A stretch of 64,000 nt of DNA from Nocardia aurantia (GTDB lineage Bacteria; Actinomycetota; Actinomycetes; Mycobacteriales; Mycobacteriaceae), in the NCBI RefSeq assembly GCF_009604425.1, contig NZ_WEGI01000007.1:310001-374000 (forward strand), given 5' to 3'. Each line of letters begins with the position of its first letter. Position 1 is the first letter of the stretch. A program made the translations under genes and the position numbers. The notes beneath the pieces are model-generated. The model was not told the DNA's origin. It did no database searches and saw only the letters and a program-made list of their open reading frames with translations. Shown one piece after another: positions 17,510 to 26,472 of the stretch.

Positions 17510-18579
17510 GGCAACTCCATGATCACCTCGGTGGGACCGCCCGGCGGACTGCGCAATTCGAGCGTGCCGTCGAACACCTCCAGCCGGCGGGCCACGCCGA
17601 GCAGTCCGGTGCCGAGGTCGAGGCGGGCGCCGCCGATTCCGTTGTCGCCGACGACCACCGTCAGCAGGCCGAGGCCGTAGCCGATCGTGACGGTGGCCCG
17701 GTCGGCGTGGCTGTGCTTGACCACGTTGGCGAGACATTCGGAGACGGCGAAATACAACGCCGATTCCAGCGGCGCCGGCGGCCGGGCGGGCAGGGCCGCG
17801 GTCACGGTGGTGGCGACCGACAGGTCCACGGCCAGCGCTTCGACGGCCCCGACGAGGCCGCGGTCGCCGAGCACCGGCGGGTGGATACCGCGCATGACGG
17901 TGCGCAGATCCTCCAGGGCCGCGAGGGCACCCGCCCGCGCCTCGGCGACGAGGTCGCCCGCCGCGGCGGGATCGCGGGCGACCAGGCGCTCGGTCATGCC
18001 GAGCGTCATCGCCACCGACACCAGGCGGGCCTGGGCGCCGTCGTGCAGATCCCGCTCGATCCGTTCCAGCTCCGCCGCCCGCACGTCCAATGCGTCGCGG
18101 CGGGTACGGGTCAGCACGTCGACTCGTTCGGCCAGTTCCCGCTCGCGGCTCGGCGGCATCCGGCGCAGCATCCACCAGTGCCCGGCCAGCAGCGCCGTCA
18201 TGAACGGCAGCGGCCATGCGGGCCAGAAGAATCCGTGCCCCACCAGTGCCCATGCGCCGATCTGCACGGCGTTGACCAGCAGGAACAGGTCCCGGTGCAC
18301 GACCCAGCCCCGCCGCCGGCCCGCCGGTGCGCGCACCGCGTCGCGCACCGCGAGCACCACCACTATCAGTGTGGCCCAGCCGAACCAGACCCACCGCGGC
18401 CAGAAGTACCGGTCGCCGTTGGCAGTCCACAACCAGAGCTGGAATATCCCGTCCGCCACCGCCACAATCGTGAGCGCGGTCAGCGCGACCGCCCACCGGG
18501 ACGGCCGCCGCCGGGGCGCCCCGGTGCCGGATTCGGCAGGTGTCACGGCACCGGTGGCCGGTTCGCTGGGCTCGATCAT
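17497..18579 (-). CDS. DesK-type sensor histidine kinase
   Basis: The product has 360 residues from ATG 18579, whose A overlaps the stop of the permease gene. Four hydrophobic segments fill residues ~30-155, with little extracellular loop, so sensing is probably within or at the membrane. The HisKA_3 phosphoacceptor box ERDLHDGAQARL places the histidine near residue 179. The ATP-binding domain shows SECLANVVKHSHA near residue 285 and GDNGIGG and GTGLLGVARR further on. It works with the response regulator just downstream. The intramembrane-sensing type next to an FtsX permease suggests response to antimicrobial compounds. Confidence 0.92.
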   Translation of the reverse strand: MIEPSEPATGAVTPAESGTGAPRRRPSRWAVALTALTIVAVADGIFQLWLWTANGDRYFWPRWVWFGWATLIVVVLAVRDAVRAPAGRRRGWVVHRDLFLLVNAVQIGAWALVGHGFFWPAWPLPFMTALLAGHWWMLRRMPPSRERELAERVDVLTRTRRDALDVRAAELERIERDLHDGAQARLVSVAMTLGMTERLVARDPAAAGDLVAEARAGALAALEDLRTVMRGIHPPVLGDRGLVGAVEALAVDLSVATTVTAALPARPPAPLESALYFAVSECLANVVKHSHADRATVTIGYGLGLLTVVVGDNGIGGARLDLGTGLLGVARRLEVFDGTLELRSPPGGPTEVIMELPCEL

Positions 18580-19934
18580 CAGGACCCCAGCGTACGCAGG
18601 ACCGCGATCGGGTCCGCGCGGTTGTTGTGCCGGGTCACCAGGACCGCCGTCACCATCGTCAGCGTGGCGACGACCGCGATCACGGCGAGGTAGACGCCGA
18701 TCGAGACCTCGGGGATCAGCCGATGGGTGGTCCGCAGGCCGAACGGCACGATGGTCACGAGCGCGCCGATCGTGCCGAACAGCAGGCCGACGCCCAGGGT
18801 GAGGCCCTGTTCCAGACACGCCAGGCCGAGCAGCCGGCGCGGCGTCGCGCCGATCAGCCGCTGCTGCGCGAATTCACGCCGGCGGTCGGCGAGGGTGACG
18901 ACGATCAGGTTGACCAGCATGACCGCCGCGAACATGGAAATAACGCCCACCATCACATAATTCAGGGTCGCCACGTTCCGGTCGCCGGAATTCATCGAAG
19001 TGTGCACGGAATTCGTGATCAACTGCATATAGAGCGTACCGGTGGCGGCGCTCGTGACGACCACCACCGGCATCGTCGGCGTCGCGGCCCGTTGCAGCCG
19101 CTGCCGGATCGCGGCGAGCGCGATCTCGCCGGACTGCCCCGCCAGCCGCGCCGCGGGTGCGAGCAGCGTGGCCGCCGCGCCGACCAGCAGCGGGGCGAGC
19201 AGCGCGAACCCGATCCCGGCGAAAATGCACCCCTCCGCGGCGACGGATTGCAGGGCGTTGACATCCCCTGCGTCGATGACGGTCGCCGTGAGCACGGCGC
19301 ACGACAGCCCGCCGCACAGCGCGATCAGCCCGGCCCACAACTGCACGCGGCCCATCCGCGGGCGATCCGCCGCGGCCGCGAACAACGCTTCGCGCACAAC
19401 GCGTTTCGCGGCACGGCCGGCGGTCAGCCGGGTGGCCGTCATCGACGCGACGATCGCGATGCCGAACCCGATGCCGATCGCCGCCGGCCCGAAGCGATAA
19501 CCGACATCCGCCGAGACCTGATGGGTGTCGCGCAGCATCGTCAGCAACGCGAGACCGCCGGCGCACCCCACCGGCAACGCCATCACGGCCGCCGCGCCGA
19601 CCACGAGCCAGTTTTCGCGCATGATCAGCGAGACGACCTGACGTGGGGTCGCGCCGACGCTGCGCAGCAGCGCCAGCTCGCCGGCGCGCTGTCGGGTCGT
19701 GACGGCCAGGGCCGCCGCGACCGCGGCCGCGACGATGACCGCTCCCCAGCCGCCCACCACACTCGCGACGATGATCAGCGTGGTCCGGCTCGAATCCGGC
19801 ACCCCGGGCCGCAGCCCGGTGTCGAGCATGGCGCCGAACGCCATCACCACGCTCGTGCCGAGGAATACCGAGAGGAACGCGGCGGTGAAGGCCACCGGGC
19901 GATTCCGCAACGAGGCGAGCGCGACGGCGTTCAT
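18579..19934 (-). CDS. ABC transporter permease, FtsX-like
   Basis: A 451-residue membrane protein with about eight hydrophobic segments. Two FtsX-type units can be seen: the first with RQRAGELALLRSVGATPRQ, the second with RRREFAQQRLIGATPRRLL. The large extracytoplasmic domain of MacB-type permeases is missing, so it is a compact member. It starts four bases inside the end of the ATPase gene and its stop touches the kinase start, making one operon of ATPase, permease, kinase and regulator. Such systems usually export or sense peptides or lipids at the membrane; the substrate is not predictable. Confidence 0.9.
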   Translation of the reverse strand: MNAVALASLRNRPVAFTAAFLSVFLGTSVVMAFGAMLDTGLRPGVPDSSRTTLIIVASVVGGWGAVIVAAAVAAALAVTTRQRAGELALLRSVGATPRQVVSLIMRENWLVVGAAAVMALPVGCAGGLALLTMLRDTHQVSADVGYRFGPAAIGIGFGIAIVASMTATRLTAGRAAKRVVREALFAAAADRPRMGRVQLWAGLIALCGGLSCAVLTATVIDAGDVNALQSVAAEGCIFAGIGFALLAPLLVGAAATLLAPAARLAGQSGEIALAAIRQRLQRAATPTMPVVVVTSAATGTLYMQLITNSVHTSMNSGDRNVATLNYVMVGVISMFAAVMLVNLIVVTLADRRREFAQQRLIGATPRRLLGLACLEQGLTLGVGLLFGTIGALVTIVPFGLRTTHRLIPEVSIGVYLAVIAVVATLTMVTAVLVTRHNNRADPIAVLRTLGS

Positions 19935-20692
19935 GCGCGCGCTCCCGTCTTCGCGGCGGCATCGCTCAGGTGGGTCATCCGCTGGGCGATCGCCTCGGCG
20001 GTGGGGCCGGTCATGCTGTCGACGATCATGCCGTCGGCCAGGAAGACCACGGTGTCGGCGCAGGCGGCGGCCACCGGATCATGGGTCACCATGACCACGG
20101 TCTGCCCGAAGGCGTCGACGGCCTGGCGCAGCATCAGCAGCACCTGGCGTCCGCTCGTGGTGTCCAGCGCGCCCGTGGGCTCGTCCGCGAACAGCACCGC
20201 CGGCCGGGCGAGCAGGGCCCGCGCGATGGCGGCCCGCTGCTGCTGACCGCCGGACAGCGCCTGCGGCAGCCGGTCGGCCACCGGCGCCAGCCCGAGGCGG
20301 TTCAGCAGATCGGCGCAGGCGGCCCGATCCACCGTCCGCCCGGCGAACAGCAACGGCAGCAACACATTCTGGGTCACCGTCAGGTACGGGATCAGGTTGT
20401 ACTGCTGGAACACGAAACCGATGTGCTCCCGGCGGAATTCGGTGACCTGATTCTCGTTGCCGCGCGGCGGTTCCACGCCCCCGACGTAGATCCGCCCCTC
20501 CGACGGTTCGTCCAGTCCGGCGGCGCATTGCAGCAACGTGCTCTTGCCGGAACCCGACGGACCCATCACCGCGGTGAAACTCCCCGATCTCAGTACCAGG
20601 GAGACACCGCGCAACGCCTCCACCGGATTCACCTCGCCGTACCTCTTCGATACCGCCACAAGGCGTAGTGCCTCAGCCCGACCGGCCATCAC
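19931..20692 (-). CDS. ABC transporter ATPase, LolD/MacB-like
   Basis: A 253-residue nucleotide-binding subunit. Motifs seen: Walker A GPSGSGKST (residues ~44-52), FVFQQYNLIPYLTV Q-loop, signature LSGGQQQR, Walker B VLFADEPTGALD and the switch histidine in VMVTHDP. The DEPTGALD form is typical of the LolD/MacB/FtsE group that pairs with FtsX-type permeases, matching the next gene. It is first in the four-gene operon; no start more convincing than ATG 20692 is seen. The 169 bp upstream presumably holds the operon promoter, which I could not define. Confidence 0.94.
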   Translation of the reverse strand: MMAGRAEALRLVAVSKRYGEVNPVEALRGVSLVLRSGSFTAVMGPSGSGKSTLLQCAAGLDEPSEGRIYVGGVEPPRGNENQVTEFRREHIGFVFQQYNLIPYLTVTQNVLLPLLFAGRTVDRAACADLLNRLGLAPVADRLPQALSGGQQQRAAIARALLARPAVLFADEPTGALDTTSGRQVLLMLRQAVDAFGQTVVMVTHDPVAAACADTVVFLADGMIVDSMTGPTAEAIAQRMTHLSDAAAKTGARA

Positions 20693-20861
20693 GAACCATC
20701 CATTTCCGTTGCGAATTCGATGGATTCGACGTTAGGAAAATCGACCGGGCGCCGACATCATGCCGGTATCCGTTGTTCGGTAGAGGTAGCTCTACCCCGT
20801 GCCTCTCGTTCCCGATCCGCCGGCACGACCGGGCGCACGAATTGCGGCATTCCCGTCCGGC

Positions 20862-21800
20862 TCAGGGCACGAGGACCAAGCGGCCGCGCAGACCACCGGC
20901 TTCCAGGCGTTCGTGCGCCTCCCGGGCTCGCTCCAACGGCAGGGTGGCGGCGACGCGCAGGGCCGGGCGATTCCGAGCGAGGGCGGCCAGCGCGGGACCG
21001 TCGGCACTGATCCACTGCTCGTGAACGCGGATGCCGCGCAACGGAATCGGGGCCGATCCGCCCACGACGGTGGCGAACGCACCGCGGGTGCGGACGGCCG
21101 CCAGGGCGCGCACCCCGAGACCCGCGGTGTCCACCGCCCCGTCGACGCCGCCCGGGATCAGCGCGCGGACTTCCGTTGCCGGGTCCGGAGTGTCGCGATC
21201 TATGAACCAGGTTGCGCCCCAAGACCGTAGCCGCGGTTCGTCGGCCGCCGCCGCGACGACAGCGACCCGGAGCCCGAGGCCGACCGCGAATTGGACGGCG
21301 AAGCCACCGACCGCCCCGGCCGCGCCGATGATCAGGAGCGTGTCGTCCGGGGACAATCGCAGCAGGTCCAGTGCCTGCCGAGCGGTCAGGCCGTTCAGCG
21401 GCAGGGTGGCCGCCTCGACCGGCGGCAGATCGGAGGCGGCGACCGCCGTCGCGTCGAGCACGACGTAGTCGGCGTAGCAGCCGAGTTCGCGGTCCAGCAG
21501 GTCCTGGATCCCGATCACGCTGTCCCCCACCGCGAATGCGCGTACCCCCGGCCCGGTTTCCGCGATCGTGCCCGCGACATCCCAGCCGATTCCCGTGGTG
21601 GCGCGTGGTGTCATCAGACCGCCGGCGGCCAGCGCGCCGGACCGGGTGACGAGGTCGACGGGATTGACGGTCGCCGCCTGCACCTTGATCAGGACCTGGC
21701 CGGAGCCCGGCCGGGGCACCGGCACCTCGATCACCTCCAGTACTTCGGGCCCGCCGTAGCCGCGGGCGATCACCGCACGCATGGTTTCTGTATCGCTCAT
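20862..21800 (-). CDS. MDR-family NADP-dependent oxidoreductase (quinone-reductase-like)
   Basis: The 312-residue protein starts at ATG 21800 (MSDTETMRAVIARGYGG). It has the GroES-like N-terminal half (GQVLIKVQAATVNPVD) and a Rossmann half with GAAGAVGGFAVQFA as the NADP-binding turn. No structural zinc cysteine cluster is visible, placing it with the zeta-crystallin/quinone reductase branch of the medium-chain dehydrogenases. Reduction of quinones or activated double bonds is likely. The frame stays open upstream to 21917 but without a ribosome site. A short palindrome 14 bp upstream may be an operator. It is monocistronic. Confidence 0.88.
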   Translation of the reverse strand: MSDTETMRAVIARGYGGPEVLEVIEVPVPRPGSGQVLIKVQAATVNPVDLVTRSGALAAGGLMTPRATTGIGWDVAGTIAETGPGVRAFAVGDSVIGIQDLLDRELGCYADYVVLDATAVAASDLPPVEAATLPLNGLTARQALDLLRLSPDDTLLIIGAAGAVGGFAVQFAVGLGLRVAVVAAAADEPRLRSWGATWFIDRDTPDPATEVRALIPGGVDGAVDTAGLGVRALAAVRTRGAFATVVGGSAPIPLRGIRVHEQWISADGPALAALARNRPALRVAATLPLERAREAHERLEAGGLRGRLVLVP

Positions 21801-21813
21801 GTGATCAACGTAG

Positions 21814-21828
21814 GGAGAGTTGCTCTCC
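21814..21828. promoter_or_regulatory. Short palindrome upstream of MDR oxidoreductase
   Basis: GGAGAG and CTCTCC form 6-bp arms around a 3-bp centre, 14 bp upstream of the ATG at 21800. Its position fits an operator or leader hairpin. The bound factor is unknown and chance occurrence in GC-rich DNA is possible. Confidence 0.35.
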
Positions 21829-22139
21829 ATCGGGAAGTAGGCACCTCGAGGTGCGTACCGCACCCACGCGTAGGCATATTCGGCTGTCGCGGTCGTCATC
21901 GGGTCGTCCCGCCGCACCCGGCTGTCGGTCGTTCATACCGGGATCGGCCCTCGATGCTGGATGTGCCGGGCTCCGAACGGAATGCGGCGGCGGACGGGCG
22001 GTGCGGTTCGGTTGCGCAGAGTTGGCCGGGGCGACATCGGCAGTTCCGCGATAGCGGTCGCGCCGGGGCCACGAATCGGGTATGCCGGTGTTGTGCAGAT
22101 CGATGTGACGCCCGGAGTGGGTGCGGGGGTGGGTGAACC
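21829..22139. other. Intergenic region between divergent genes
   Basis: About 310 bp between the divergent MDR oxidoreductase and the zinc-ribbon membrane protein. I see no convincing gene here. A frame on the minus strand continues that of the oxidoreductase (TTATAEYAYAWVRYAPRG) but lacks a ribosome site and family similarity. Promoters for both flanking genes should lie here; no clear consensus elements were recognised. Confidence 0.4.
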
Positions 22140-23153
22140 GTGATCTGTCCGCACTGCGACAAGGATGTGTTGCGCAAGGAACGGAGCGGGCGGCGGTGCT
22201 CCAAGTGCCGCCGGGAATTCGCGCTGGAGCCGAAGGAGAGCCCCTTCGGGCTGCACGATCTGCGGATGCGCCAACTGGCCGAGAAACTCGGTGACGGCCG
22301 GGGATTGCGCTACACGACCACTCAGCTCTGGTACGCCGCCGGACGGAAGAAACTGCCGGATCCGCAGAAGCGGTACAACGGGGTCCGGGTGTTCGTCACC
22401 ATCGCGGTCGTTCTGTTCTGCTTCTTCGCGATGGTGGGGCGTGCGCTGCCGGTGCCGGTCGGCCTGTGCGTGGCCCTGGTCGCGGTGGCGGCGGCCAATC
22501 TGCTGTTGCGGCGGTACCGGACTCGGATCATGGACTCGGTACGGATTCGAATCCCGGTGGACTTCAAGGTATTCCAGCACTCGGTGTTGCAACGCTGGGC
22601 CACCGTCTACCGATTCCCTCCGCTCGGGTCGGTGGACGAGTCCGAGGCGCTGCCGCCGCCGGTACCGCAGCCGCGCTTCGCGGTGCTGTGCCCGGAACGC
22701 AGCGTGCTGACCTGCCTCGCGGCCAACGACGTCACCCGCCGGCACGATCTGGCGCTGGCCCAGCGGATCGACCAACTGCCGCCGGCGATTCCGGTCATCC
22801 TGCTGCACGACGCGAGCCTGCCCGCCCTGCGGTTCGCCGAGCAGACCCGCGCCCAGCTCGCGCCGCGACCGGTGCTGAACCAGCTGACACCGCGGACCGT
22901 ACTGGCCAAGGGGGCGCTGCTGCGCCTGCGGACCCAGCCGCCGACACCGGAGGAGCTGGCCGCGGCGCCGCGTAACGTGTTGTCGCAGGAGGAGTTCGAC
23001 TGGCTGGCCGCCGGCTGCTGGTCGCCGATCGCGGCGCTGCCACCGGCCCGGCTGCTGGCCATGATGGACAAGGCCGTCGACCGCATCGAGCAGGCGACCG
23101 ATCCCGACCGGCACCGGGCCCGCATGGTCGGCTTCCTCAGCTGGCCGGCGTGA
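22140..23153 (+). CDS. Zinc-ribbon membrane protein of unknown function, paralogue of next gene
   Basis: A 337-residue protein from GTG 22140. Residues 2-25 hold a zinc ribbon (CPHCDKD and RCSKCRREF). After a YTTTQLWYAAGR element come two membrane segments at ~80-120. The C-terminal ~180 residues resemble the following protein: each has a LxC strand, the element V(I/Y)xLHDAS, a (D/A)WLAxG patch followed by PAxLL, and ends in GFLxWPA. The shared core, with QLYY/QLWY before it and an HDAS element after it, faintly recalls the Spo11/TopVIA-Toprim layout (speculative). Function is not known. It overlaps the next gene by four bases. Confidence 0.72.
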   Translation: MICPHCDKDVLRKERSGRRCSKCRREFALEPKESPFGLHDLRMRQLAEKLGDGRGLRYTTTQLWYAAGRKKLPDPQKRYNGVRVFVTIAVVLFCFFAMVGRALPVPVGLCVALVAVAAANLLLRRYRTRIMDSVRIRIPVDFKVFQHSVLQRWATVYRFPPLGSVDESEALPPPVPQPRFAVLCPERSVLTCLAANDVTRRHDLALAQRIDQLPPAIPVILLHDASLPALRFAEQTRAQLAPRPVLNQLTPRTVLAKGALLRLRTQPPTPEELAAAPRNVLSQEEFDWLAAGCWSPIAALPPARLLAMMDKAVDRIEQATDPDRHRARMVGFLSWPA

Positions 23154-23962
23154 TGCGGGATCGGATCTCGGATCGGTTGCTGCGCATCGCGATCGAGCGG
23201 GTCAGCGCGCCGGGCGGGCTGCGATTCACCGAACGTCAGCTGTACTACCAGGTCTGCCGGGCGGCCCTGCCGGTGCACCGGCTACCGCACCGGATCGCCC
23301 GCACCTTCCCGGTTCCGTTGAGCTATCCGGTCTTCCGGCGAGCGCTCGAACGGCACGGTGCGGTGCCGGGCCTGCTCACGCCGCAACCACCGCGCACCGG
23401 ACCGGCGGGCCGGCACACCCCGGAGACCGATCTGTTCGACTACGGCCTGCCGCGGCTGCTGGTCTGCCAATCCGACGCCGTCGCACAGATGTTGCGCGCC
23501 AACGCCGTTCCGATCGAGTCGGCGTGCCCGGTGGTGAGCGCGGCGGAACTGCCGCTGGATCCGCGGGTGACGGCCATGCTGGCCCGGGTCGAGCGGTCCG
23601 CGGTGTACGTGCTGCACGACGCCAGTGCCGAGGGACACGACTTCCCCTCGCGCGTAGCCGCTCTCACCGACATCCCGGACGGCGTGCGGCTGGTGCCGCT
23701 GGGCCTGCGCGCGAATCAGGCCGCGCGCCTGCACGTCTTCCATCACCGCGGCGAAGCGCGGCCCGTCGCATCGGAACTCGATCCCTGGGAACGCGCCTGG
23801 CTGGCTCGCGGCCGATACGCGGAAGTGGAAGCGGTCCGCCCGGCCTCGCTGCTGCGCACGGTGCACCGGCTCGTGCGCGACGTCCGCAGACCACCGCGCA
23901 CCGTGGTCGGCGAGTGGCGCCGAGCCCGCACAACGGGCTTCCTCACCTGGCCCGCGGCATGA
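23150..23962 (+). CDS. Unknown protein, tandem paralogue with RQLYY and HDAS motifs
   Basis: A 270-residue soluble protein starting at ATG 23150, four bases inside the preceding gene, so coupled to it. It lacks the zinc ribbon and membrane helices but shares the core: FTERQLYYQVCR near residue 30, LLVCQSDAVAQML near 105, VYVLHDASAEGHDF near 155, WLARGRY with PASLL near 220, and the terminal GFLTWPAA. The acidic HDAS..G element resembles, without proving, a Toprim-type D-x-D motif. Its stop codon lies inside the first arm of the downstream 75-bp repeat array. No function can be assigned. Confidence 0.75.
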   Translation: MMRDRISDRLLRIAIERVSAPGGLRFTERQLYYQVCRAALPVHRLPHRIARTFPVPLSYPVFRRALERHGAVPGLLTPQPPRTGPAGRHTPETDLFDYGLPRLLVCQSDAVAQMLRANAVPIESACPVVSAAELPLDPRVTAMLARVERSAVYVLHDASAEGHDFPSRVAALTDIPDGVRLVPLGLRANQAARLHVFHHRGEARPVASELDPWERAWLARGRYAEVEAVRPASLLRTVHRLVRDVRRPPRTVVGEWRRARTTGFLTWPAA

Positions 23963-24170
23963 GCGGCCGGGGGCCGGAGGCGGTAGCGGAGCGTCACCAC
24001 GCAGGACCCCCGCTCATGCCCCGGACACACAGCATGAGCGGCCGGGGGCCGGAGGCGGTAGCGGAGCGTCACCACGCAGGACCCCCGCTCATGCCCCGGA
24101 TACACAGCATGAGCGGCCGGGGGCCGGAGGCGGTAGCGGAGCATCACCACGCGGGCACCCCGCTCGTGCA
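23957..24170. repeat. Three tandem 75-bp palindromic repeats
   Basis: Units start at 23959, 24034 and 24109, an exact 75-bp period. Units 1 and 2 differ by about one base; unit 3 diverges after ~40 bp. In each unit GCATGAGCGG (23957-23966, 24032-24041, 24107-24116) is matched about 50 bp later by CCGCTCATGC (24010-24019, 24085-24094, and 24160-24169 with one mismatch). Each unit can therefore fold into a hairpin with a GGGGGCCGG interior. This resembles a REP/MITE-like intergenic element. It overlaps the stop codon of the upstream gene and could attenuate transcription within the cluster. Confidence 0.92.
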
Positions 24171-24199
24171 GAATTTACGCCGCAGGAGAGGGGCGAACG

Positions 24200-24682
24200 A
24201 TGCCGGTGCACCGGCAGATCACCTATACCGATGAGCTGCTCGCCGACGGCACCGCCCATCGGCGCTACTCCGACGGCCGGGAGGAGTGGCGCAGCCGGAC
24301 CCCGGAGGGCACGGTGTCGTGGCACGACAGTCAGGGCAACGCCGGGACCGACGAACCGCTGGGCCGGACACTGGTGAAGCGCACCTTCCGCGACGGCCGC
24401 GTGGTGTACGGCCGGGAGGGCGGTTACGGCCGGACCCTGTGGGGCGAGGGCGTTCTCACCGTGAACCGGTCCTCGTTCGGCGGCCGGGTCGGCATCATCC
24501 TGGCGGCCGTGGCCGGTGGCGCGCTGCTGACCGCGATGGCGATGCCGCCGGACGTCCTGACCGCGGAGCAGGAGGAGGAGTTGCGCCGGCAGGCGGCGGG
24601 ACAGCAGTCGAACTCCGACAGCAGTTCCGACGACAGCGGCTGGGGCGACGACTCCGGCGACGACAGCAGCGATTTCGGCTGA
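24200..24682 (+). CDS. Small single-span membrane protein with acidic Ser/Asp tail
   Basis: A 160-residue protein from ATG 24200, with GGAGAGGGGCGA just upstream. Residues 1-90 are hydrophilic and beta-like (YTDELLADGTAHRRYSDG), with repeated Tyr/Asp-Gly pairs reminiscent of YD-type hairpins. One membrane helix follows at ~94-115 (VGIILAAVAGGALLTAMAM), then a Gln/Glu-rich stretch and an acidic Ser/Asp-rich end (DSSSDDSGWGDDSGDD). Family unknown. It ends 8 bp before the asparagine-synthetase-like gene, so the two are probably co-transcribed. Confidence 0.75.
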   Translation: MPVHRQITYTDELLADGTAHRRYSDGREEWRSRTPEGTVSWHDSQGNAGTDEPLGRTLVKRTFRDGRVVYGREGGYGRTLWGEGVLTVNRSSFGGRVGIILAAVAGGALLTAMAMPPDVLTAEQEEELRRQAAGQQSNSDSSSDDSGWGDDSGDDSSDFG

Positions 24683-24690
24683 GGGGCAGG

Positions 24691-26433
24691 ATGTCTCGCT
24701 GGTGCGCGATACTCACCCCGGACGATCCGGCCGGCCGGATCCGGGCGCTCGGCGGTGAACCGGTCGCGGTGACCGATCGGTACGCGCTGGGGACGGTCAC
24801 CGGCCCCGGTGCCCACGCGGAGCTGTTCCGTGCCGGAAGCCCTTCCCGCGCATCGGATCTGGTGGCGATCGGCGAGGTGACGCTGTACAACGCCGACCGG
24901 TTGCGGGCCCGGCTCGGCGCCGCCGCGCCGCCGCGTGGATGCGGCGACGGCGAACTGCTGCTGCACTGTTACGCCCATCTCGGACTCGACGGGATCGCCG
25001 CGGCGGACGGTATCTTCGCGCTCGCGATCGCCGACGGCGCGGATCTGCTGCTGGTGCGCGACCATGTCGGCGGCCGGACCCTGTTCCACGCCCGCTCCGG
25101 CGGCACCTGGGCCGCGTCGACCTCGCTGCGCGCGCTCACCCGCTGGCCGGATCTGCGCACCGGCCTGAATCTGCCCGCGGTGCAGTCGTTTCTGAGTTTC
25201 GCGTATCTGCCCGGCCGCGACACCCTGCTGCGCGACGTGTACGAGGTGCTGCCGGGCCGCTGCCTCCGGCTGCGGCCCGACGGATCCTCGTCCGAGGAGA
25301 TCTTCTGGGAGCCGCGCGAATTCGAGGAGGACGGGCCGGCGGGCGGATTCGCTCGCGGGTTGCGGGAACTGCTGGAGGACGCGACGGCCCGGCGGCTGCC
25401 CGCCGGCGAACCGGTCGGGGTGCTGTTGTCCGGCGGCATCGACTCCAGCCTGGTGACCGCGCTCACGGCCAAACTGCACGATCAGCCGGTGCGTACCTAC
25501 TCGATCAGCTTCGGCGACACCATGCCGAACGAACTCGCCTACTCGGGACTGGTTGCGGCGCATTGTCATACCCGGCACCGGGTGCTCACCGTCTCCGGCG
25601 AGGCGGTCGCGGCCCGGCTCGCGGAGACCATGGGGCTGCTGGACTGCCCGGTCGGCGATCCGCTCACCGTGCCGAATCTGATGCTGGCGGAGGCGGTCGC
25701 GGCCGACGGCGCCGCGGTGGTGCTCAACGGCGAGGGCGGCGATCCGGTGTTCGGCGGTCCCAAGAACCTGCCGATGCTGATCTTCGAACTGTCCCGCGAC
25801 GATCCGGATCCCCGGGCGCGGGCGCGCGCCTATCTGGACAGCTACCGGAAATGTCATGCCGACCTGCCGATCCTGCTGAGCCCCGAGGTGCGCGCCGCGC
25901 TGGCCGACGCGCCACCGCTCACCGACGTCTTCACGCCCTATCTGCGGCAGGGGCACATGCGCGGACTGCTCAATCAGCTGTTGCACGCGAACCTGCGCAC
26001 CAAGGGCGCGCACCACATCCTCTCCAAGGTGGAGCGCATCACCACCGCGGCCGGGGTGCAGGGCCGGTCGCCGCTGTTCGACCGCGCGGTGATCGACTAC
26101 GCCTTCCGGATTCCGCAGCGCTACAAGCTCGCCGGGACCAGCGAGAAGTGGATCCTGAAACAGGCCGTGCGCGATCTGCTTCCGGACACGATCGTCGATC
26201 GGCCGAAGAGCGGGATGCGAGTTCCGGTGCAGCAGTGGCTCGCCGGACCGTTGCGCGAACTCGGCCACGACCTGTTGCTGGGCCGGTCGGCGCGGGCCCG
26301 GGGCCTGTTCCGGGAGGACACCATCCGGGCCTGGCTGGAGGGTCGCGGCGCGTTGCTGCCCAGGCAGGGCGGCAAGCTCTGGCTGGTGCTGTCGCTGGAG
26401 CTGTGGTTGCGTTCCTTCGAGGTCGGTCCCTGA
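24691..26433 (+). CDS. Asparagine-synthetase-like amide ligase lacking the glutaminase cysteine
   Basis: The product has 580 residues from ATG 24691 (GAGGGGCAGG upstream). The N-terminal class-II glutamine-amidotransferase domain is recognisable (LLHCYAHLGLDGIAAADGIFALAI, residues ~90-115 region). However, the mature N-terminus would read SRWCAIL, without the Cys at position 2 that all glutamine-hydrolysing members need. The synthetase domain has the PP-loop SGGIDSS near residue 248, NGEGGDPVFGG near 350 and a normal C-terminal Lys-containing segment (GTSEKWILKQAV). Relatives without this Cys include beta-lactam synthetase and lasso-peptide cyclase. It should therefore adenylate a carboxylate and use ammonia or a substrate amine. 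It sits between the small membrane protein and the cupin-like gene. Confidence 0.85.
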   Translation: MSRWCAILTPDDPAGRIRALGGEPVAVTDRYALGTVTGPGAHAELFRAGSPSRASDLVAIGEVTLYNADRLRARLGAAAPPRGCGDGELLLHCYAHLGLDGIAAADGIFALAIADGADLLLVRDHVGGRTLFHARSGGTWAASTSLRALTRWPDLRTGLNLPAVQSFLSFAYLPGRDTLLRDVYEVLPGRCLRLRPDGSSSEEIFWEPREFEEDGPAGGFARGLRELLEDATARRLPAGEPVGVLLSGGIDSSLVTALTAKLHDQPVRTYSISFGDTMPNELAYSGLVAAHCHTRHRVLTVSGEAVAARLAETMGLLDCPVGDPLTVPNLMLAEAVAADGAAVVLNGEGGDPVFGGPKNLPMLIFELSRDDPDPRARARAYLDSYRKCHADLPILLSPEVRAALADAPPLTDVFTPYLRQGHMRGLLNQLLHANLRTKGAHHILSKVERITTAAGVQGRSPLFDRAVIDYAFRIPQRYKLAGTSEKWILKQAVRDLLPDTIVDRPKSGMRVPVQQWLAGPLRELGHDLLLGRSARARGLFREDTIRAWLEGRGALLPRQGGKLWLVLSLELWLRSFEVGP

Positions 26434-26472
26434 TCGGACCGGCGCCGACACCGGACGCGAGGAGTTCGCCGA

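Noticed and set aside
22540..22560. tRNA-like TTCGAATCCC
   Set aside because: It lies inside a coding frame and no cloverleaf can be drawn around it.
23957..24170. CRISPR array
   Set aside because: The 75-bp units are repeated whole, without unique spacers, and no cas gene is nearby.
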